A stretch of 64,000 bases of DNA from Prunus persica (GCF_000346465.2 NC_034016.1:20390442-20454441), one strand, 5' to 3'; numbered from the stretch's first letter, positions 12,580-26,398 are shown. The notes: generated from the sequence alone by a model not told the origin. Numbers and translations are program-made.

Positions 12580-13907
12580 CTATTGCACTGGAGGAGCTTG
12601 CATGAAGAGGTACTGCACATAACACAGAGACTTCAGTCATTTTCCTGATGATATGTTAAGAGTCTGATTGGTTTGAAACCATATTTTGATATATGCATAC
12701 CTCAAAGGATTTTCCTGATCTTTCAAATTCCAGCATGCTTAGAGCAACTTCACAACTCTGTGACACGATAGGCTCAGGGTCCTTTGCGAATTCCTCGAGA
12801 AGTGATACACTTTGGTCGTCTACACACAAAGCAGCAACTCAATCAAATAACCCAAAACTCAAAATATTTGAGGTTCAGATGCTATATAACAATCTCACAT
12901 CAAGTACATTGCCTGCCACCTCATATGACAGGCACACAAGAAGGTAGCAGAAAATCCACCTATCAGCTACTACTCTATATACAGATAGGTATGCTTGGAG
13001 AACACAATTAGACAAATACCAAGCAGTCATACCTGCAATGGAACCCAGAGCTTCAGCAGCTTCATGTCTAACCATTGGGTGCTCATTTCTATCCATAAGT
13101 ATGTTGGAAAGAGCGGCTGAAGCATCTTTGTTTTGCAATTGTCCTAACACATAAGCAACCTGAAAACCACAGCAAAGAATATATGAAGGTTAAATGACAC
13201 CCACTGGTGAAAACAAATTTAAGACAGTTAAGCAGTGTAAAACATGCTAGTTTTGCACGGGTGTCCATTGCTCCAAAAGCAATTAGAAACATCAACCTTT
13301 AAAGAATCCTTGTAAAAAATCCATGAGGGTGGAGTAGTCTAAGTTTATAACTTCTCAGTATATGATTAGATTAGATAATAAACAAACCTCATGACGCAAG
13401 AGGGCACTTTTTGAACCCAAAGAATCAACTATAGCGGAAACAGCTTCATCTCCACTATTATTCCGCAGAGCAAATAAAGCTGCATAGCGCTCATACATGT
13501 TTTTCTTTTCATCCAGAAGAACTTCCCTTAAAATGAATAACACGAGTCAGATATCTAACAAACTAGCATGAGTGGAAGAAAATCTAAGCCAGGGACGATA
13601 ACCAGGCTCACCTTAGCTGATTTACAGAAGAAGAAGAAGTAGCTGGTGCAGCAGGATCAACTGACATAAAAGGTGACTTTTCATCCAAGGATTGATTACC
13701 AGAATCCTTCAACTGCTCTATTCGATTAAGGGCCAACGCACAAGTTTCTTTTACCTCCTGAGCTGGATCTAAAGCCAGACTATTCTCTAAAAGAGGAACA
13801 TTGCTCTCTAAACCAATTGCACCAAGAGCTTCTGCTGCCTACACCAAGGCAATCAGAAGACTTAGACATATTATAAGAAGATGAAGAACATAAGCAGATT
13901 CGCCAAA

Positions 13908-13938
<31 letters not shown>

Positions 13939-14789
13939 AGTCGATTAAGGTGACATAAACTACTCACCTCATGACGAACTATGGGATGCAAAGAGAGATC
14001 ATTGAGAACCGCTACCAAAGCAGGGATTGCATCCGCATCTTGCATTTGACCCAATGCAAATGCAGCCTCATGCGCCAACAAATTAGAAGAATCTCTTGTT
14101 GCTGCAGAGGAAAGCACACATCCATATAGCAATTACAATGATAGATGAAAGGAAAACCAGATGAGGATTATTCCGATAATAGTTTCCAGGGAAAGGAAAA
14201 AAAAAACAAAAACAACCACATATATCATGGTCACTTCCAACCCATTTCCTAGCATTCAAAATTGTAATGCTGGAAGTGCAGCATAATGCCCTCTACGAAT
14301 TAAACATCTAAACATCAATGTCCTCAGTTTAGAACAGCCATGTTCATTCTATCACATAAAAAATATTATAACTAATGCAGAGGCTGATCAGTCAATGATG
14401 TTCATTCAAACTACTAGTTTAGCTCAAGGAGAAAACTGAAATTTTGCTTTGAAAATCAAAAGAAGTACTTAGAAACTACTAATGAAACAGTAAACAAGAA
14501 CCCTTTGCTAGAAATGAAAAACCCAATAAGAGTGAATGAACAAGTCCTGAAATTGAAAGCAAATTGGCTCTGCCACTATAATAGAAACATGTGCATACAA
14601 CTAAACAAACGAACCGGTAATGAGTGCGTTGCGAGGGCCAGGGCCTTTGAGGTTGCGGAGAGAGAACAAGGCTCTGAAGCGCTCCGAGATGGGCTGGGTC
14701 GGGTCGAGCAATCGGTCGCAGAGAAACTTCACCATCTCCGGTGATGACTCAAAGCTGGTCGTGGTGCCGTCTTCATTCAGTGAACCCAT
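12580..14789 (-). CDS. DOHH: Deoxyhypusine hydroxylase (HEAT-repeat, diiron)
   Basis: Catalyses the second step of hypusine formation on eIF5A, hydroxylating deoxyhypusine. Seven exons: 14789-14615, 14101-13968, 13838-13612, 13526-13388, 13159-13033, 12819-12701, 12612-12580. They give 317 residues, near the recalled 314 of Arabidopsis. The four His-Glu pairs that ligate the diiron centre are intact: H69/E70, H102/E103, H224/E225, H257/E258, each in an (L/V)xHEAAxALG-like HEAT repeat. The last exon is only 33 bases ([10 protein letters not shown]) and matches the recalled C-terminus of the family. I chose the start at 14789 (MGSLNED) because it matches the family N-terminus. An in-frame ATG at 14846 would add 19 residues. 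The gene is divergent from the Bet1-like gene. Confidence 0.95.
13911..13938. repeat. (TA)n microsatellite in DOHH intron 2
   Basis: Simple TA run just upstream (gene direction) of exon 3, in the intron between 13968 and 13838. Confidence 0.9.
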
Positions 14790-15759
14790 GAGCTCGCGCT
14801 GTAAGCTTTGAGCTTGATGGCGCTTCAGATATGCGTATGTCAACAAGCTCCACCTTTTTTAAGGCTTAGGGTTTTTGTTTGTCTCTCAGTCTGACCGGAA
14901 CCAGATGCTCATGCCCCTAATTGAAGAAGACGATGACGTGTCGAAAAGGGCGGGCAGCCCAGCCCAATAACGCAAACAAAACAGAGCGGCCCAGCCCAAC
15001 CCAACAAGAAGAAAATAAATTTAACATTTCAAAAAAATTCAATAAACATTTTATTTTGAGCTTTGAATTGTAAAATTACTTAACAGACAAAGCTGCATGT
15101 TTACTTACAAAGAAGGTGGGAAGTTCTGAATTGAGGAACTTAATTTAAAAATAATAAATAAGAATCGGATAAATTATTCTCCATAATTGATATAATTTAT
15201 AATTTTTAGAATATTTGATCATGAATTTTACCACAGAATTTTCATGAGTTTTTTTAATTCCGTACGTATAAGTAAACATATGGAAAACAATAAATTGGAA
15301 TTATTTCAACACCAATGTGTTAGTAAACATGCCAAATGTAAAAACTCTTTTACTCATTTACTGTTACTGGCAGTAGGAAGAGTAACAAGATAAAACACAG
15401 TAAAAAAACATTTCAATTCTTATCCAAGTTCATCCATCCTATTGGGGTCCACAGACGTAAAACTTTCTTCCCCCGCGAGATCAGTCCTTCAGAATATAAA
15501 TCCCGGCGACTCACTTTCATTTCCCCTCTTTCTTACTCCGCAGGGAAAACTCCTCGGCTTCCCTCCAAACGGTACGTTTCTTCGCTCCCAATCTCTCAGA
15601 TCTGAATTCCTCTCACCCCCTCAATCCTCGGCTCATTTCATCTATCTTATTTTTGGTTTTAGATTTTCTTTTGAAAAGTTCAAATTGGTTTACAGTAGCT
15701 CAAAATTCAAAGATCAAAGAAGCAGCGATAGGGTTGAATTGTTCTGGTTCTTGTGAGCC
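14790..15759. promoter_or_regulatory. Divergent promoter with telo-box and site II motifs
   Basis: About 970 bases between the DOHH and Bet1-like start codons. On the DOHH strand an AAACCCTAA-like telo-box (about 14862-14875) sits next to several TGGGCC/TGGGCT site II motifs (about 14950-15002). This pair is known from promoters of plant translation and proliferation genes bound by TCP and telo-box factors. The Bet1-like side (15430-15759) has a C/T-rich leader, with a possible 5' UTR intron starting at the GTACG near 15571. The motifs are visible; the regulatory role is inferred. Confidence 0.6.
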
Positions 15760-17553
15760 ATGAATGCTCGAAGGTTAGCTCATTAAGATCCTAATGCGAA
15801 TCCGATTGATTCGGTGCTTTGTAATTTTTCTTTTGCTTTGGTTGCAGAAGATTCTAAAACATATTTACCTGGTTCATTCCTATTGAGATCTGTGTATAAA
15901 GTATGGTTTTCTCTATGGCTTCTGGCTGTTTGGTGTGTGTACTGAGTATACTAACTGAGTGATAAACATGGAGAATTCTTCTCTGTCTTGACGCTGCGAG
16001 GGATGGTATCTAATTTGGTTGTTTTTTTCACTAAACTTGAAATCCCATTTGACTCCGGATCATGTTTGCGTTAGGTGTTTGATGCTTGGGTCAGTCGGTG
16101 CTTCTATTAAGTCATGTTTAGGCTGTTTTGGATGACGTAATGAATTGCTTTCTATTTTACAAAACTAAAATGAGATTTATGTGGGACATCACAAATCATT
16201 GGGATCTTTTTCCTATTGGGTATGCATTGGACATGCTATTGCCTATTTGGGATGTGTTTACAATAATTTGATGAGAAAATGGTTTGATGGATACTGTTAC
16301 CTCTTTAATTACTGAAGCTTTTGTTAGATTATCTGGATTTTTCCCATGTTTCATTTGAAGGAAATATATGTTGTTTATGGTATGTTTACTGATCATTCTG
16401 ACAGTACAATGAAACCTCTTTATACCCAGGGACTACCGTGGCAACAAAGTTGCTCTTTTTGATGGCATTGAGGAGGGTGGCATCAGGGCCTCGGCTTCCT
16501 ACTCCCATGAAATTGATGAACATGATAATGAAAGAGCAGTGGACGGATTGCAAGATAGAGTCAATTTGCTGAAGAGAGTAAGCCCCCTTGTCTTGTAATG
16601 CCTGGAAACTTGAAAGTCACACTGCAATTGTGATTGTGGCAGTTCCCAACTGCCTTTGATACCTATGATTTTAGGTCACAATATCTATAACATTTTGTGT
16701 TGTTGTCTAGTTAGTGTATGCTTCTTCCAAATGTTTGAATAGGTTGAGAAGGAAAAATGTAGCTTTTGAATTTTGTAGTATGGTTCTTGGTTAAAATCTT
16801 CTTGCATAATTTATTGATGTTTACCTTTGCTTTAATGGTAAACAAATACAGCAACCATGAAATATTTCTAATAGGAATGAGGGATTCCATGAGTCCTTGG
16901 CTTCCTTGTTTTTCAATGTTAAGAAAACATCCCCTGTTAAACATAATGATTGTCTCAGAATCCTCTAGTGTTGTCTGTAAAGTTATAAGCTAGATTTGGC
17001 AAACTATTGCTTAAAGATGCCCACTGATGTTTTGTAGTTCTAGTCCCATAGACTTTTATATCTTGTTGTCTATTCCTAATCCATTTCTTTCAAACAGTTG
17101 TCTGGTGATATACATGAGGAGGTGGAGAGTCATAATCACATGTTGGACAGAATGGTACATATGCTGCAGCTAATACATCCTTTTCTCTATAGTTCACATT
17201 TTTCCTGCCAGGCTATACTTTATCTTGTTTTATATGGTTTATTATTATGTACGTTGTCTAATTCAGGGAAATGATATGGATTCATCAAGGGGAGTGCTAT
17301 CTGGTACAATGGACAAGTTTAAGATGGTATGTGTGCTATCTGCCAGGCTATTGTTTACCTTTCCAAATTTATCCTTCTCTTTTCTGAAATTATCGGGTCC
17401 GTTCCTTCGTTTATCATTCCAAGGGTGCCCATCTGATTCATGGCATGTTTTCATTTTGTTCAGGTTTTCGAGACGAAGTCAAGCCAGAGAATGTTTACAC
17501 TAGTGGCATCTTTTGTTGTCATTTTCCTAGTTATATACTATCTCACTAGGTAA
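15760..17553 (+). CDS. Bet1-like SNARE (BET11/ATBS14 type)
   Basis: Small tail-anchored SNARE for ER-Golgi vesicle fusion. Five coding exons: 15760-15773, 16430-16577, 17098-17154, 17267-17326, 17464-17553, giving 122 residues, the length I recall for plant Bet1-like SNARE 1. The N-terminus MNARRDYRGNKVALFDGIEE is typical. A SNARE helix runs about residues 35-95 (heptads DRVNLLKRLSGDIHEEVESH). A hydrophobic anchor FTLVASFVVIFLVIYYL occupies about 103-119, followed by a short lumenal tail. All exon phases close. Exon 1 carries only 14 coding bases. Divergent neighbour of DOHH. Confidence 0.94.
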
Positions 17554-20175
17554 CTGATCCATGATGGATTGGATACAGCCACTAGTTTTAAGTTGAATAT
17601 GGAAGACCTTGCTCTTGACTGTAATCAATGTTTACCTTGTGCTTGTAAGATATTCTGGTATGTTTATATTTAAATGTATGAAATAGAGGAGTTAAATGCC
17701 TGAACCGCCTTATCAACCCCCACCCCAAGCCAAAGCCAAGCCAGAGGTTAACTGCAGAGGTAAACGAAGCTTGTAATTTAGGCACAAAATTGAGGTTGAA
17801 ACAATTGTTTTGAAACCTAGCTTTATATGCCGTTGCCTAATTGTATGGCATTGCCAAATGGGTTTCTATATCAAGTTGGCCAACTGTTCATTGTGATCAG
17901 AAATTATACCTCGTGTCGTGAGGCACTTCAAAGCAAAGGGAAAATATTATTTTTGTACGAGTCAGAATTGAACTTCCCAATCAGATTATGGTAAAAGAAG
18001 TGGTCGTCGGGTGGAAGTGTTTAGGCCATGGCCATTGATTTCAGTTCTTGCAAGCACCCAAGTCAATTAATACTTGAACTTTTAAGATATAACCAAAGTA
18101 CAAATATGCAGTTGATTGTTGCCAACTTTGCATATTTGTTTAGGACAATATTGGTTTAATTAAAAAGATCTTCGTCAATGGGGTCTAGCTTAGCAAAAGA
18201 GGGTCTTAATTTGCAAACTAGTAGGTGTGTGAGAAACTCCCTTTTTGTAGTTTAGACTATTACCCGTATTAAAAATAATAATAATAATAATTCTTCATGT
18301 AATCAACTCAAAACGGAGAAATACAAACAAAAGAAATATAAATAATAAAAAAGTATCAAAAGTATCAATGTCCAGCTGTATCAAAGACCAAGCTAGTTAG
18401 CCCTTTACTGCAGGCTTGGTACTCTTTGCTTTAACGTAGAACATGTGTGACCCATTCGTCTCCATTGCCCCCATGGCCTGCATGCAGAAAAATCTTCAAC
18501 TTCCGTTTGATCAAGTCAGGTTTCTCTTTATATATGCTGGCTAGCTGATCATGTAGAATATTTAATTAATATCCAGCATCCAATATTTACAATTGCTTCA
18601 TTCTTTCTTCTCAACCAAAAATAGAAAGAAAAGTATAATTGGTACAATATCGCACAAGAATATTACTTGTAAAGTACGAACATGATAATCATGTCATACA
18701 TACATGAAAAAGTAGAGGTTCCAACTTCAAATTCAATTAGAAAAAGAGTGAGTGGTCCAACTCGATCGTTATAAATCATTTACAAAGTTTCTCAACTTTT
18801 CAATATAGGAACAATAATTCGCACTATAAAGAACATATATATAATATAACTAAATGCATGCGAATACTATTGCTGCAGGGATCACCAGCAGCAGCTAATT
18901 CTGCCGTGTTATATATAATCCGGCCAACTTCAAACTCTGGAGATTTCATATATAACATCTAGGCTAAGGGGGCATTCTTGTAACGATCGAAAATGCTACA
19001 AAATTCTTACTGGTTAACAATCTTTGTTATTGTACAGATTTTATATTATTTCATGCAAACATATAGGCTTTTATAAAATGAAGAGAACCATTATCTATTG
19101 GAGCAAGCATGCTTCTTGCAATTGATCAAGTGAAATATTCTGCACTCTGAAACAGTGCCAAGTTTCCGATTTGATCCCCAACTTTCATATCGAAAACTGA
19201 TTAGTGTACTGTAGAGGAGAGTGAAGCTAAAGTCCAGTTGAAAACCCTAATAGGACGACTATACGTTCAGACTTTGATATCATTCCTTTAGGGTAACTAC
19301 TTTATTTAAGACTGCTGATTGGTTTACCATCTTGAAATCAGTTAACTTGGAAACATTTTCCTGTTTAATTATGGATGTTTTACCCCCCAAGATGTCTTTA
19401 TGTGTAAACGTGCACTCACACACACAATTGGCTAGCTAGGATCTTAACAGAAAGCGATACGAATGAAGAAGATGTAAATATATATGTATATACATATACA
19501 CAATGAATTAGCATATAAGTTCAATAAAAAAACTCAGAGCTCACCTGATAAATATATGGTGAAAATGGGGTGACATGTACTTGAACAATGAATTAGGCTA
19601 AAGCTTCCTTGCTGGAGTTCCGGTGTCGTCGATCGTTAATTCCATTTCTCAAAAGAAAAGAAAAACAAAACTGATTTATAGGTGAATTAGTAAGCAATAG
19701 CATTCAAGCTAATTGATTATGAAATTCTGAAATAACTAGAAAAATTCCATCCCAATCCCTTTTTATAAGCAAAGCTTGGAGCTAAGAAATACAATGGAGG
19801 GAAGAAGAAGAAGACATGTATTGCATATATATACGAAAACATCTCACAGAACCCTAACAAAAATTAGGGCTAGCTGGCTAGCTATGGAGATGGAAGAAGC
19901 AAAATATACCTTATTTATTTGCTATAGCTCCTTCTCCCAGCCTTTAAACCAGCAGCCAAGACTAAATTGATTGCCATGAAAAACAGGCTTGGAAAACACA
20001 CAGAACTGTTCTTTAATTGGGATATATTTGAGATATTCTAATAACTTCTCTTTCTTTCCCATCACAAAAGAAACATACATATATATATATATATATATGA
20101 AGAAAAAAAATGTACAGATTAATTCATAACTGTACAAAATATATGAAGTAATAAAATCTAATTGCGCTCTCTCAA
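17554..20175. other. Intergenic, no gene supported
   Basis: AT-rich DNA between the Bet1-like gene and the TAC1-like gene. I see simple AT runs (for example 20076-20098) and small chance ORFs with no recognisable domain. The region just left of 20176 is likely 3' UTR of the zinc-finger gene. Confidence 0.5.
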
Positions 20176-20823
20176 TTAATCTTTGATATTATACAAGGGA
20201 TCGTGACCAAGTCGAAGCTCCAAATCCAATTCTTCATCACTGCCTGCACCATTAGCCACTCTGTCTTTGTTGTTGTCTAAATCATGCGATGGCCTGCCAA
20301 TTCCCAAGCTCAAACTGCTCCCCGATCTCCAATCCCGATGATCATCTGTCAACAGATTCCGGTGCCTTGGAATATAATTTCTTGCACACAAGTCCTCTTC
20401 ACTAACATAATTTGCATGTGGAGAAGGCCTCACAACCCATGATCCCGTAGGTGCCGGCATAAATGTTCTATAGTTCACATGGTGATCTACCACCACCTGA
20501 TCATGATCAGGAGCCGTTGAATAATGTGGAGGGTAGCTTTGAATCTCACGGTAGGATCTCAAACCCGGATGGTTATGATCATCTACTGATTTGCTGATGG
20601 ATGAACTCAGATTAGGAGCTGAGCTAGGCCTGGTCCTGGGCGCTCTCTCTCTGCGGTGGATATTCATGTGTCCACCCAAGGCCTGCGCTGTTGTGAACCC
20701 TCTCTTGCAGAACACACACTCATAGGACCGCCCGGTGCCCACACCATCGTTCGCATCGGATCGTTGATCAGCTTCTTCATCAGTGCTAGAGCTCTTTGAA
20801 TCTTGATGATTATGATGTTCCAT
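20176..20823 (-). CDS. Single C2H2 zinc-finger protein, TAC1/SUPERMAN-like, with EAR motif
   Basis: Intronless, 215 residues. One EPF-type finger with the plant QALGGH core: C36, C39, H52, H56, in [20 protein letters not shown]. The C-terminus carries an LxLxL EAR repression motif at about 199-205 (LDLELRL). The spelling [18 protein letters not shown] resembles TELOMERASE ACTIVATOR1/LATE-type proteins more than SUPERMAN itself. It is likely a nuclear transcriptional regulator; the target is unknown. The start at 20823 (MEHHNHQ) was chosen over the in-frame ATG at 20982, because the extra 53 residues are low-complexity and have no family match. Confidence 0.88.
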   Translation of the reverse strand: MEHHNHQDSKSSSTDEEADQRSDANDGVGTGRSYECVFCKRGFTTAQALGGHMNIHRRERAPRTRPSSAPNLSSSISKSVDDHNHPGLRSYREIQSYPPHYSTAPDHDQVVVDHHVNYRTFMPAPTGSWVVRPSPHANYVSEEDLCARNYIPRHRNLLTDDHRDWRSGSSLSLGIGRPSHDLDNNKDRVANGAGSDEELDLELRLGHDPLYNIKD

Positions 20824-21437
20824 AGCTAGGGAAGCTTGAAGAATTCCTGTAGCTAATTTTTTCTTTTCTTCAAGTTTTGGTTTCTTTGGATATATATGAT
20901 TGGGATGGAATAGGAAATTAATTAGGGAGTTGTTTATAGAGAGGTGGTGTTGGTGGAGGTGGTGGACAGGAGACAAGCACAAGACATAGGTATTGTCTAT
21001 GAGAGTTTTGGAACTTTGGAGCGAAGGTGTTGTGGGGGAAAAGTCTTAGAGCTTTGCTGAGAGAAGCTTTCTGTTAAGCCGGCTGCAAATTTATTCTTCT
21101 TGTTTAACGTTAATTAAACACGGTTTCCCTTTTCTTTTCTTTTTTATAAATTTTTATATCTAGTTCCTTATCCATGATTAGAGAGCGGTCTTCCTTTGTA
21201 ATCTCTCCCTAATTTCTCTACCTTACAAAGCACACAATATTTAAATATATATACCATGCTATTTTTTATAGTGTTATATTCATCTTAAGATACCATATTG
21301 AAGTACCCAACCTAGAAAGTTATATATATATGTTGTTAGATGGATACTAATCAATGTATATTATACATGACTTATACTAAACATTTGAATAAACCAATGT
21401 ACTTAACAAATTTATTTTAGTACAAACGATTGGGAGA

Positions 21438-21545
21438 AGGGGGTTTATACAAAAATTTATTGGGTGTCTCAAGATTTCGAATTCTGCCCACATAAGTAAA
21501 GGTGGAAGATCAGCTCAACTAACTGAGCTATGCCCCAATAGCCCA
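21438..21545 (-). mobile_element. tRNA-derived SINE-like element
   Basis: On the minus strand, GGGGCATAGCTCAGTTAG contains a good RNA polymerase III A box. About 50 bases later AGAATTCGAAATC resembles a B box. The sequence then runs to TTTTTGTATAAACC, an ending common in plant SINEs. Too divergent to be a tRNA gene. Target-site duplication not resolved. Confidence 0.5.
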
Positions 21546-23640
21546 ATGTGCTTGAAAATTTAACGTATAATTAATGCTAATGAAATAAGATTATCTATTT
21601 TTCTCTCTTGATACACAAGGAAAGTAATAAATCATATTGTAAAACCTGCTTCTACAAGGGCATTCCACTCGTACATGTATGTAATGTATGGTTAATTTCG
21701 ACATTGTTATCAACGTAATTATCATTTACCCAATATCTTTCCTAAAAATTTACTTTTAGTGACCTTTGGGAGTTACAATAAGGTAGTTAGTAAAAACACA
21801 TTTTCCAACCCGAAACAGACCGTTTTGATTAATGCACCTGATGATAATATTATATGTATATGCACAATTGTTTTTGTTTAGAATAGAAAATAGTATATAA
21901 TATATATCAATAGAGTCTTTACTGTATTAGTGACTAATTAAGCCATGGTCAAGTTTGCATAATCCACAAATGATGACATGGCACAGGCTTCAGCAATGAA
22001 CTATACTCGATGCACATAAAGAACACTTTATGATACTGATCTTGTTTAACGCATTCGTGAGGAAAGATGGAGGAACCTTCCTCCCCCTACGTGATAAGAT
22101 TATAATAAAGAAACAGTGTTTTTTTGGAGCTTATAGTTGTACGCAAGTGTAACTTTTTACACCATATATGCATGTATATATATATATAAACCCATCAGCT
22201 TTATATCTATGTCATCACAATCAACATCATGCTAATTTCAGATCAAGTACGTGGCTGATGATGAAACCTATACTTGGAGCTTACGGTTCTAATTTCGTTT
22301 GATTACTGTTTAAAGAGGGGTTAAGAAAAAGTTGGAGAGCCAACAAACTCTGTATGCGTTTGTATATTGTACTCATCTAAGAGATTTAAATTGAATGATA
22401 CGTCACAGACAATACATTCAAGGATGAATTCACTTCATTTATACCAAATGTTTGTGTCAAATATCCAACCATTAAATTTATTGTGTCACACTGATTCCTC
22501 AATTTAATTAAGCCCCTTAGGTTTATTGTGAACCATATATATGTATATGATGTATTTAATTTATTAAAATAGGTATAAGTATGCAGGCCGAAAATAATAA
22601 ATTAATGTAGCAGGTTACTGGAATTAGGTAGGTGTCATTTGCAAAGCATGAGAGGTTTACATGAGAAATGACTGGACTGAGATGTCGTGCCTAATTAAGT
22701 CTCTCATTTTGTAATATAATATTAGACCAAACTACATTAACTCCGCAATTAACTATCTTGGACAAGATTTCTTAGCCACGCAAACTGGATCATTGCAGCT
22801 TAAGGATGCTTCTGCAGAAATGACAGATATAAATGTTTTTTACTCGAAAGAAAATGAAATTTGTTCTATGTACATGAACATGTTGTCTGGCCGCTATGCG
22901 GACAAAGACAACCTATTCATTCCACGTTTTTACTATGAGCCTATTTATGATACAAGTTACAACAACACTCCTTTTTTTTTCCATTTTTTTTTTAAAGAAA
23001 CTGATATTGTAAACTATCCTAATATACGAGAAGGAAGATTCAACTTGAGTGAGATTGGCAATTGCCTTGGCTAACTGACCTAGTCTACAATACAACCTTC
23101 TACTTAATTATACTATTTATTCAATATATACGTACAAAAATACATTTTTCCATGTGAAAATAGGAATAATTTAGGCGACAAAAAGGTGCATAGTGGGTTT
23201 AAAAGAATGAGTGGAGGAGACATAGCCCCATTTGATTTCAAATCTTTATCGTTTAATTTTGTCTTGGAGTAAAAGAAAATGAGTTTGAGGAATTATAAGA
23301 ATATGATTATGACCCAGTCTGTAGGAAAACTTTAAGAGGAAAAGATGGGAATATATAGACATGGACAAAGCAAGAACATGATGATGATCAAGGACAACAA
23401 CAACAACGTGAGTAGTGAGGCAACAAAATTTAATTATCGACCAAATCATTATGTCTTTTTAATTTGGATTTTGATAACCTTTTCTGTTTGTTTGCTTCTT
23501 GCCTTTAATTATTTGTTGAATAAAAAAAAATGATTTTGCTAATCCTCTATTGCCCGACTAAATCAAAGTCTAAAACTTCATTACTACTGCACAAATTTCT
23601 TTATTTATAACCGTGTAAGCTCTAATTTAGACTATTGCTT

Positions 23641-23935
23641 AGGGTCAGTTTGACATTATTGTGTTGTGAAAATAATCGCTGTCAGATTTACTGAGAGAGA
23701 AAGTAGTTTGGCGTTTGATAAATTTTTTGTTAAAAGTGTTGTTAGTATTGATTTCTGCATAATCAGAAAATGATTGCCGCATAATAATTAAATCCAGCGC
23801 TTTTTCGAAACTGATTTTTGCATAATCAGAAAATGAAATCACTTTATTAACTACTTTTCATTATATCTTTCTCTCATAGTAATTTTTAACAATAAATAAT
23901 TTTCTCATAGTTGACCGAACAGGCTGGCTTTCTAA
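23641..23935. mobile_element. hAT-type MITE-like element
   Basis: Left edge AGGGTCAGTTTGACATT and right edge GACCGAACAGGCTGGC form degenerate terminal inverted repeats of the kind seen in plant hAT MITEs. The interior repeats a TGCATAATCAGAAAATGA segment twice. There is no coding capacity. Boundaries are approximate and no clean target duplication was found. Confidence 0.45.
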
Positions 23936-26349
23936 ATTTTTTTTTAAATAATTTATCACTCCAAATAAGCAATAACAAACGAGTACGTATACTCACAAAA
24001 TAACAGCATAAGCTCACAAAAATAATATTGAAAGCCCAAAAAGGAAGAGAGAAGCCCATACATAAACATTCACAAAAATTAGAAAACCACGGTCAGCAGA
24101 CGGCCAGCCAGTCAACCATTGACCCACCAGCTTCCAGACCCATTGCATCAAAAACATATAAAATATACAAAACATATAGAATAAGTTTTTGGGAATTTTA
24201 TTTGAGTTTCTGTGCTCAAGCAGCTGGTTCTGGTTGGACCGAATTTAAAGGACTTTGGTGTTTGCAGTTTGGAATATTCACAAATAGTCAAGCTTTCAAA
24301 CTGAATCTAGAGAGAGGAAACCTTCTCTTTTTTGGGGAAAAAAAAGAAGCAAAAATGTCCCACTTTTAAAATGGTATGTGTTAGGTGGTCAAGAGATTTT
24401 GAAAATATGAATAAATAACCACTAATTTACTCTGACAGAAAGTCAGATTAATTTGCTCAGTGGGTCTAAACACTCTTAAGACCACAACGGCTTAGACCTA
24501 AAAAGATAATTAGACCAAAATATGGAGACATTCTGACGGACTATTATTTTTTTTATATTTATTTAATATAAGCGATATTGAAGAGAGGGATTCGAATATT
24601 CCTTTTTTCCTTTTCATTTTGCTAGCTTGTTCAACTTGTTCGCATATTTAAAGGCTACGTATTTTAAATATATATTTTTATTGAAGACGTATAGTCGCAC
24701 GGTTATACTTTTTAAATATATTTTTTATTTAAAGAGTATAGCACCATATTGCAATATTTTTTATACTCTCTCTCTCCGAGTTCATTCTAATCAAGCTCCT
24801 TAGCTGCTGTTCTAAATTAAATAGCATATATCCTGTTGCAGTCCATTTTCAGTTTCAATGGAGCACACAATTCTGGTTCTGGATTCCGTAGAGATTTTCC
24901 AAATTACAAAGAGGTTGGCTTTGCCACATCTAATCCCAAAATTGCAATATGGTGCTAGACCAGCCCAACTCTCTCTCTTACTGAGAAGTTGCACAATATC
25001 CCAATCAGGTCCTAGACCAGCCCAACCCAATATCTAGCTATTCCATAAGAAACCTTTTATGAAAAAGAACAGTAATTTTTATTTTGAAAAAAAATATAAT
25101 GAATGGAGAAAGAAAGAAACAAGGGGTGGGCATGAAATTGAATGGGTGGGGATGGTGACGTGCGCCGACTAGCCTTATTACTTTATCCCATGCCCTCATC
25201 TTTCACAAAAACATACACTTTGGTAGGTTCTGTCCTTCACACCCACATGTCCATTTTCTTTACCTTCTTCTTCTCTACACACCTTTTTACTGGCCTCATT
25301 TCAATCTCCAAATTCCCCCATCACCACAATTCACAGTCAGTCTTTAATTTATTTATTGCCTTTTCACCACCCAAAAGAAAAAACCCCATTGATTTATTTT
25401 TATTTTTATTTTTTACCTTGTTTTGCTTGGAGTGCCCAAATTATGTGCTTCTAAATAAGGAAAGGCCATCATGTCTTTACTGAGACCAGGGTTTGGGGAA
25501 CATGCAAACAGACAGAAGTTGGGACAATGCAATATCTGATATCTGAGATGAAATGATGATCTTGATATCTATCTCCCCATCTTTTTTGTGTGGGTCAAAC
25601 ATCTCCTCATCTTCTTGCAGCAGAGAGAGTGTGAGAGAGGGAGGCAAACACATGACAATATATTGCACGAGTAAAGTCAATATATTTGATATGCTCAGCA
25701 ATCAAAATCTATGAATCAATTAATGTCTTTCCTTTTACATTAATTTTGACAATATTGTGATCGATATGTTTGACGTAGCTAGGCATCAAATCATGATACA
25801 GATATTACATGTTAATGTTCCCTCCTGCCTGAGTCCTGACATGTCATGCATGACATCTTGCTGCCACACATATAATCTTTACTGTGAAAACTTTAATTTC
25901 TTCTTTGTATGTTTTCATGAAAACATTTGAATTTAGTGAAGTCAGCAGGTCCAGCTCTCATATTTATGATCACTTCAAGTTTCTCTTTGTAAACTGCGAA
26001 AAAAGGTTAAGGCCAGATGAGTTCAGCCTCATCTTCTGCATGCGTAGCCTTTAAAAACCTTCAGCACCTTCAAGTTCAAGCTTTCGTTTGATAGATAGTG
26101 CCCCATTTCTGAAATTCTGATTGTAATTATATTGACTTTTTCTTTGATATCATCAAACTTGTGCTCCTAACCACTATTTGTTCACACAGGATAGAGCTCC
26201 AAGGTTATAAGCTTGGAGAAACTATTGAAATAATTCTTCAGAAGCAAAGCTTTTCTGGCCCATAAAATTTATGAAAAAAAAGATCTTCTTTCTATATGCT
26301 ATACATCTTTGCTTTCTAGTTTTCTGTTTCCAAGAAAGTAAAGGGACAA

Positions 26350-26351
<2 letters not shown>

Positions 26352-26393
<42 letters not shown>

Positions 26394-26398
26394 GAGAA
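26352..26398. repeat. (GA)n microsatellite
   Basis: Nearly pure GA repeat with one GGGA interruption, about 500 bases downstream of the ZFP10-like gene. Confidence 0.95.

Noticed and set aside
14787..14846. Upstream in-frame ATG for DOHH ([11 protein letters not shown]...)
   Set aside because: Family proteins start near MGSLNED; the 19 extra residues look like 5' UTR.
20824..20982. N-terminal extension of the TAC1-like protein
   Set aside because: Low-complexity His/Lys/Ile-rich residues with no family counterpart; a downstream ATG fits better.
25142..25483. 113-residue + strand ORF
   Set aside because: Phe/Leu/Ser-rich, follows T-rich genomic composition, no domain or splice partners.
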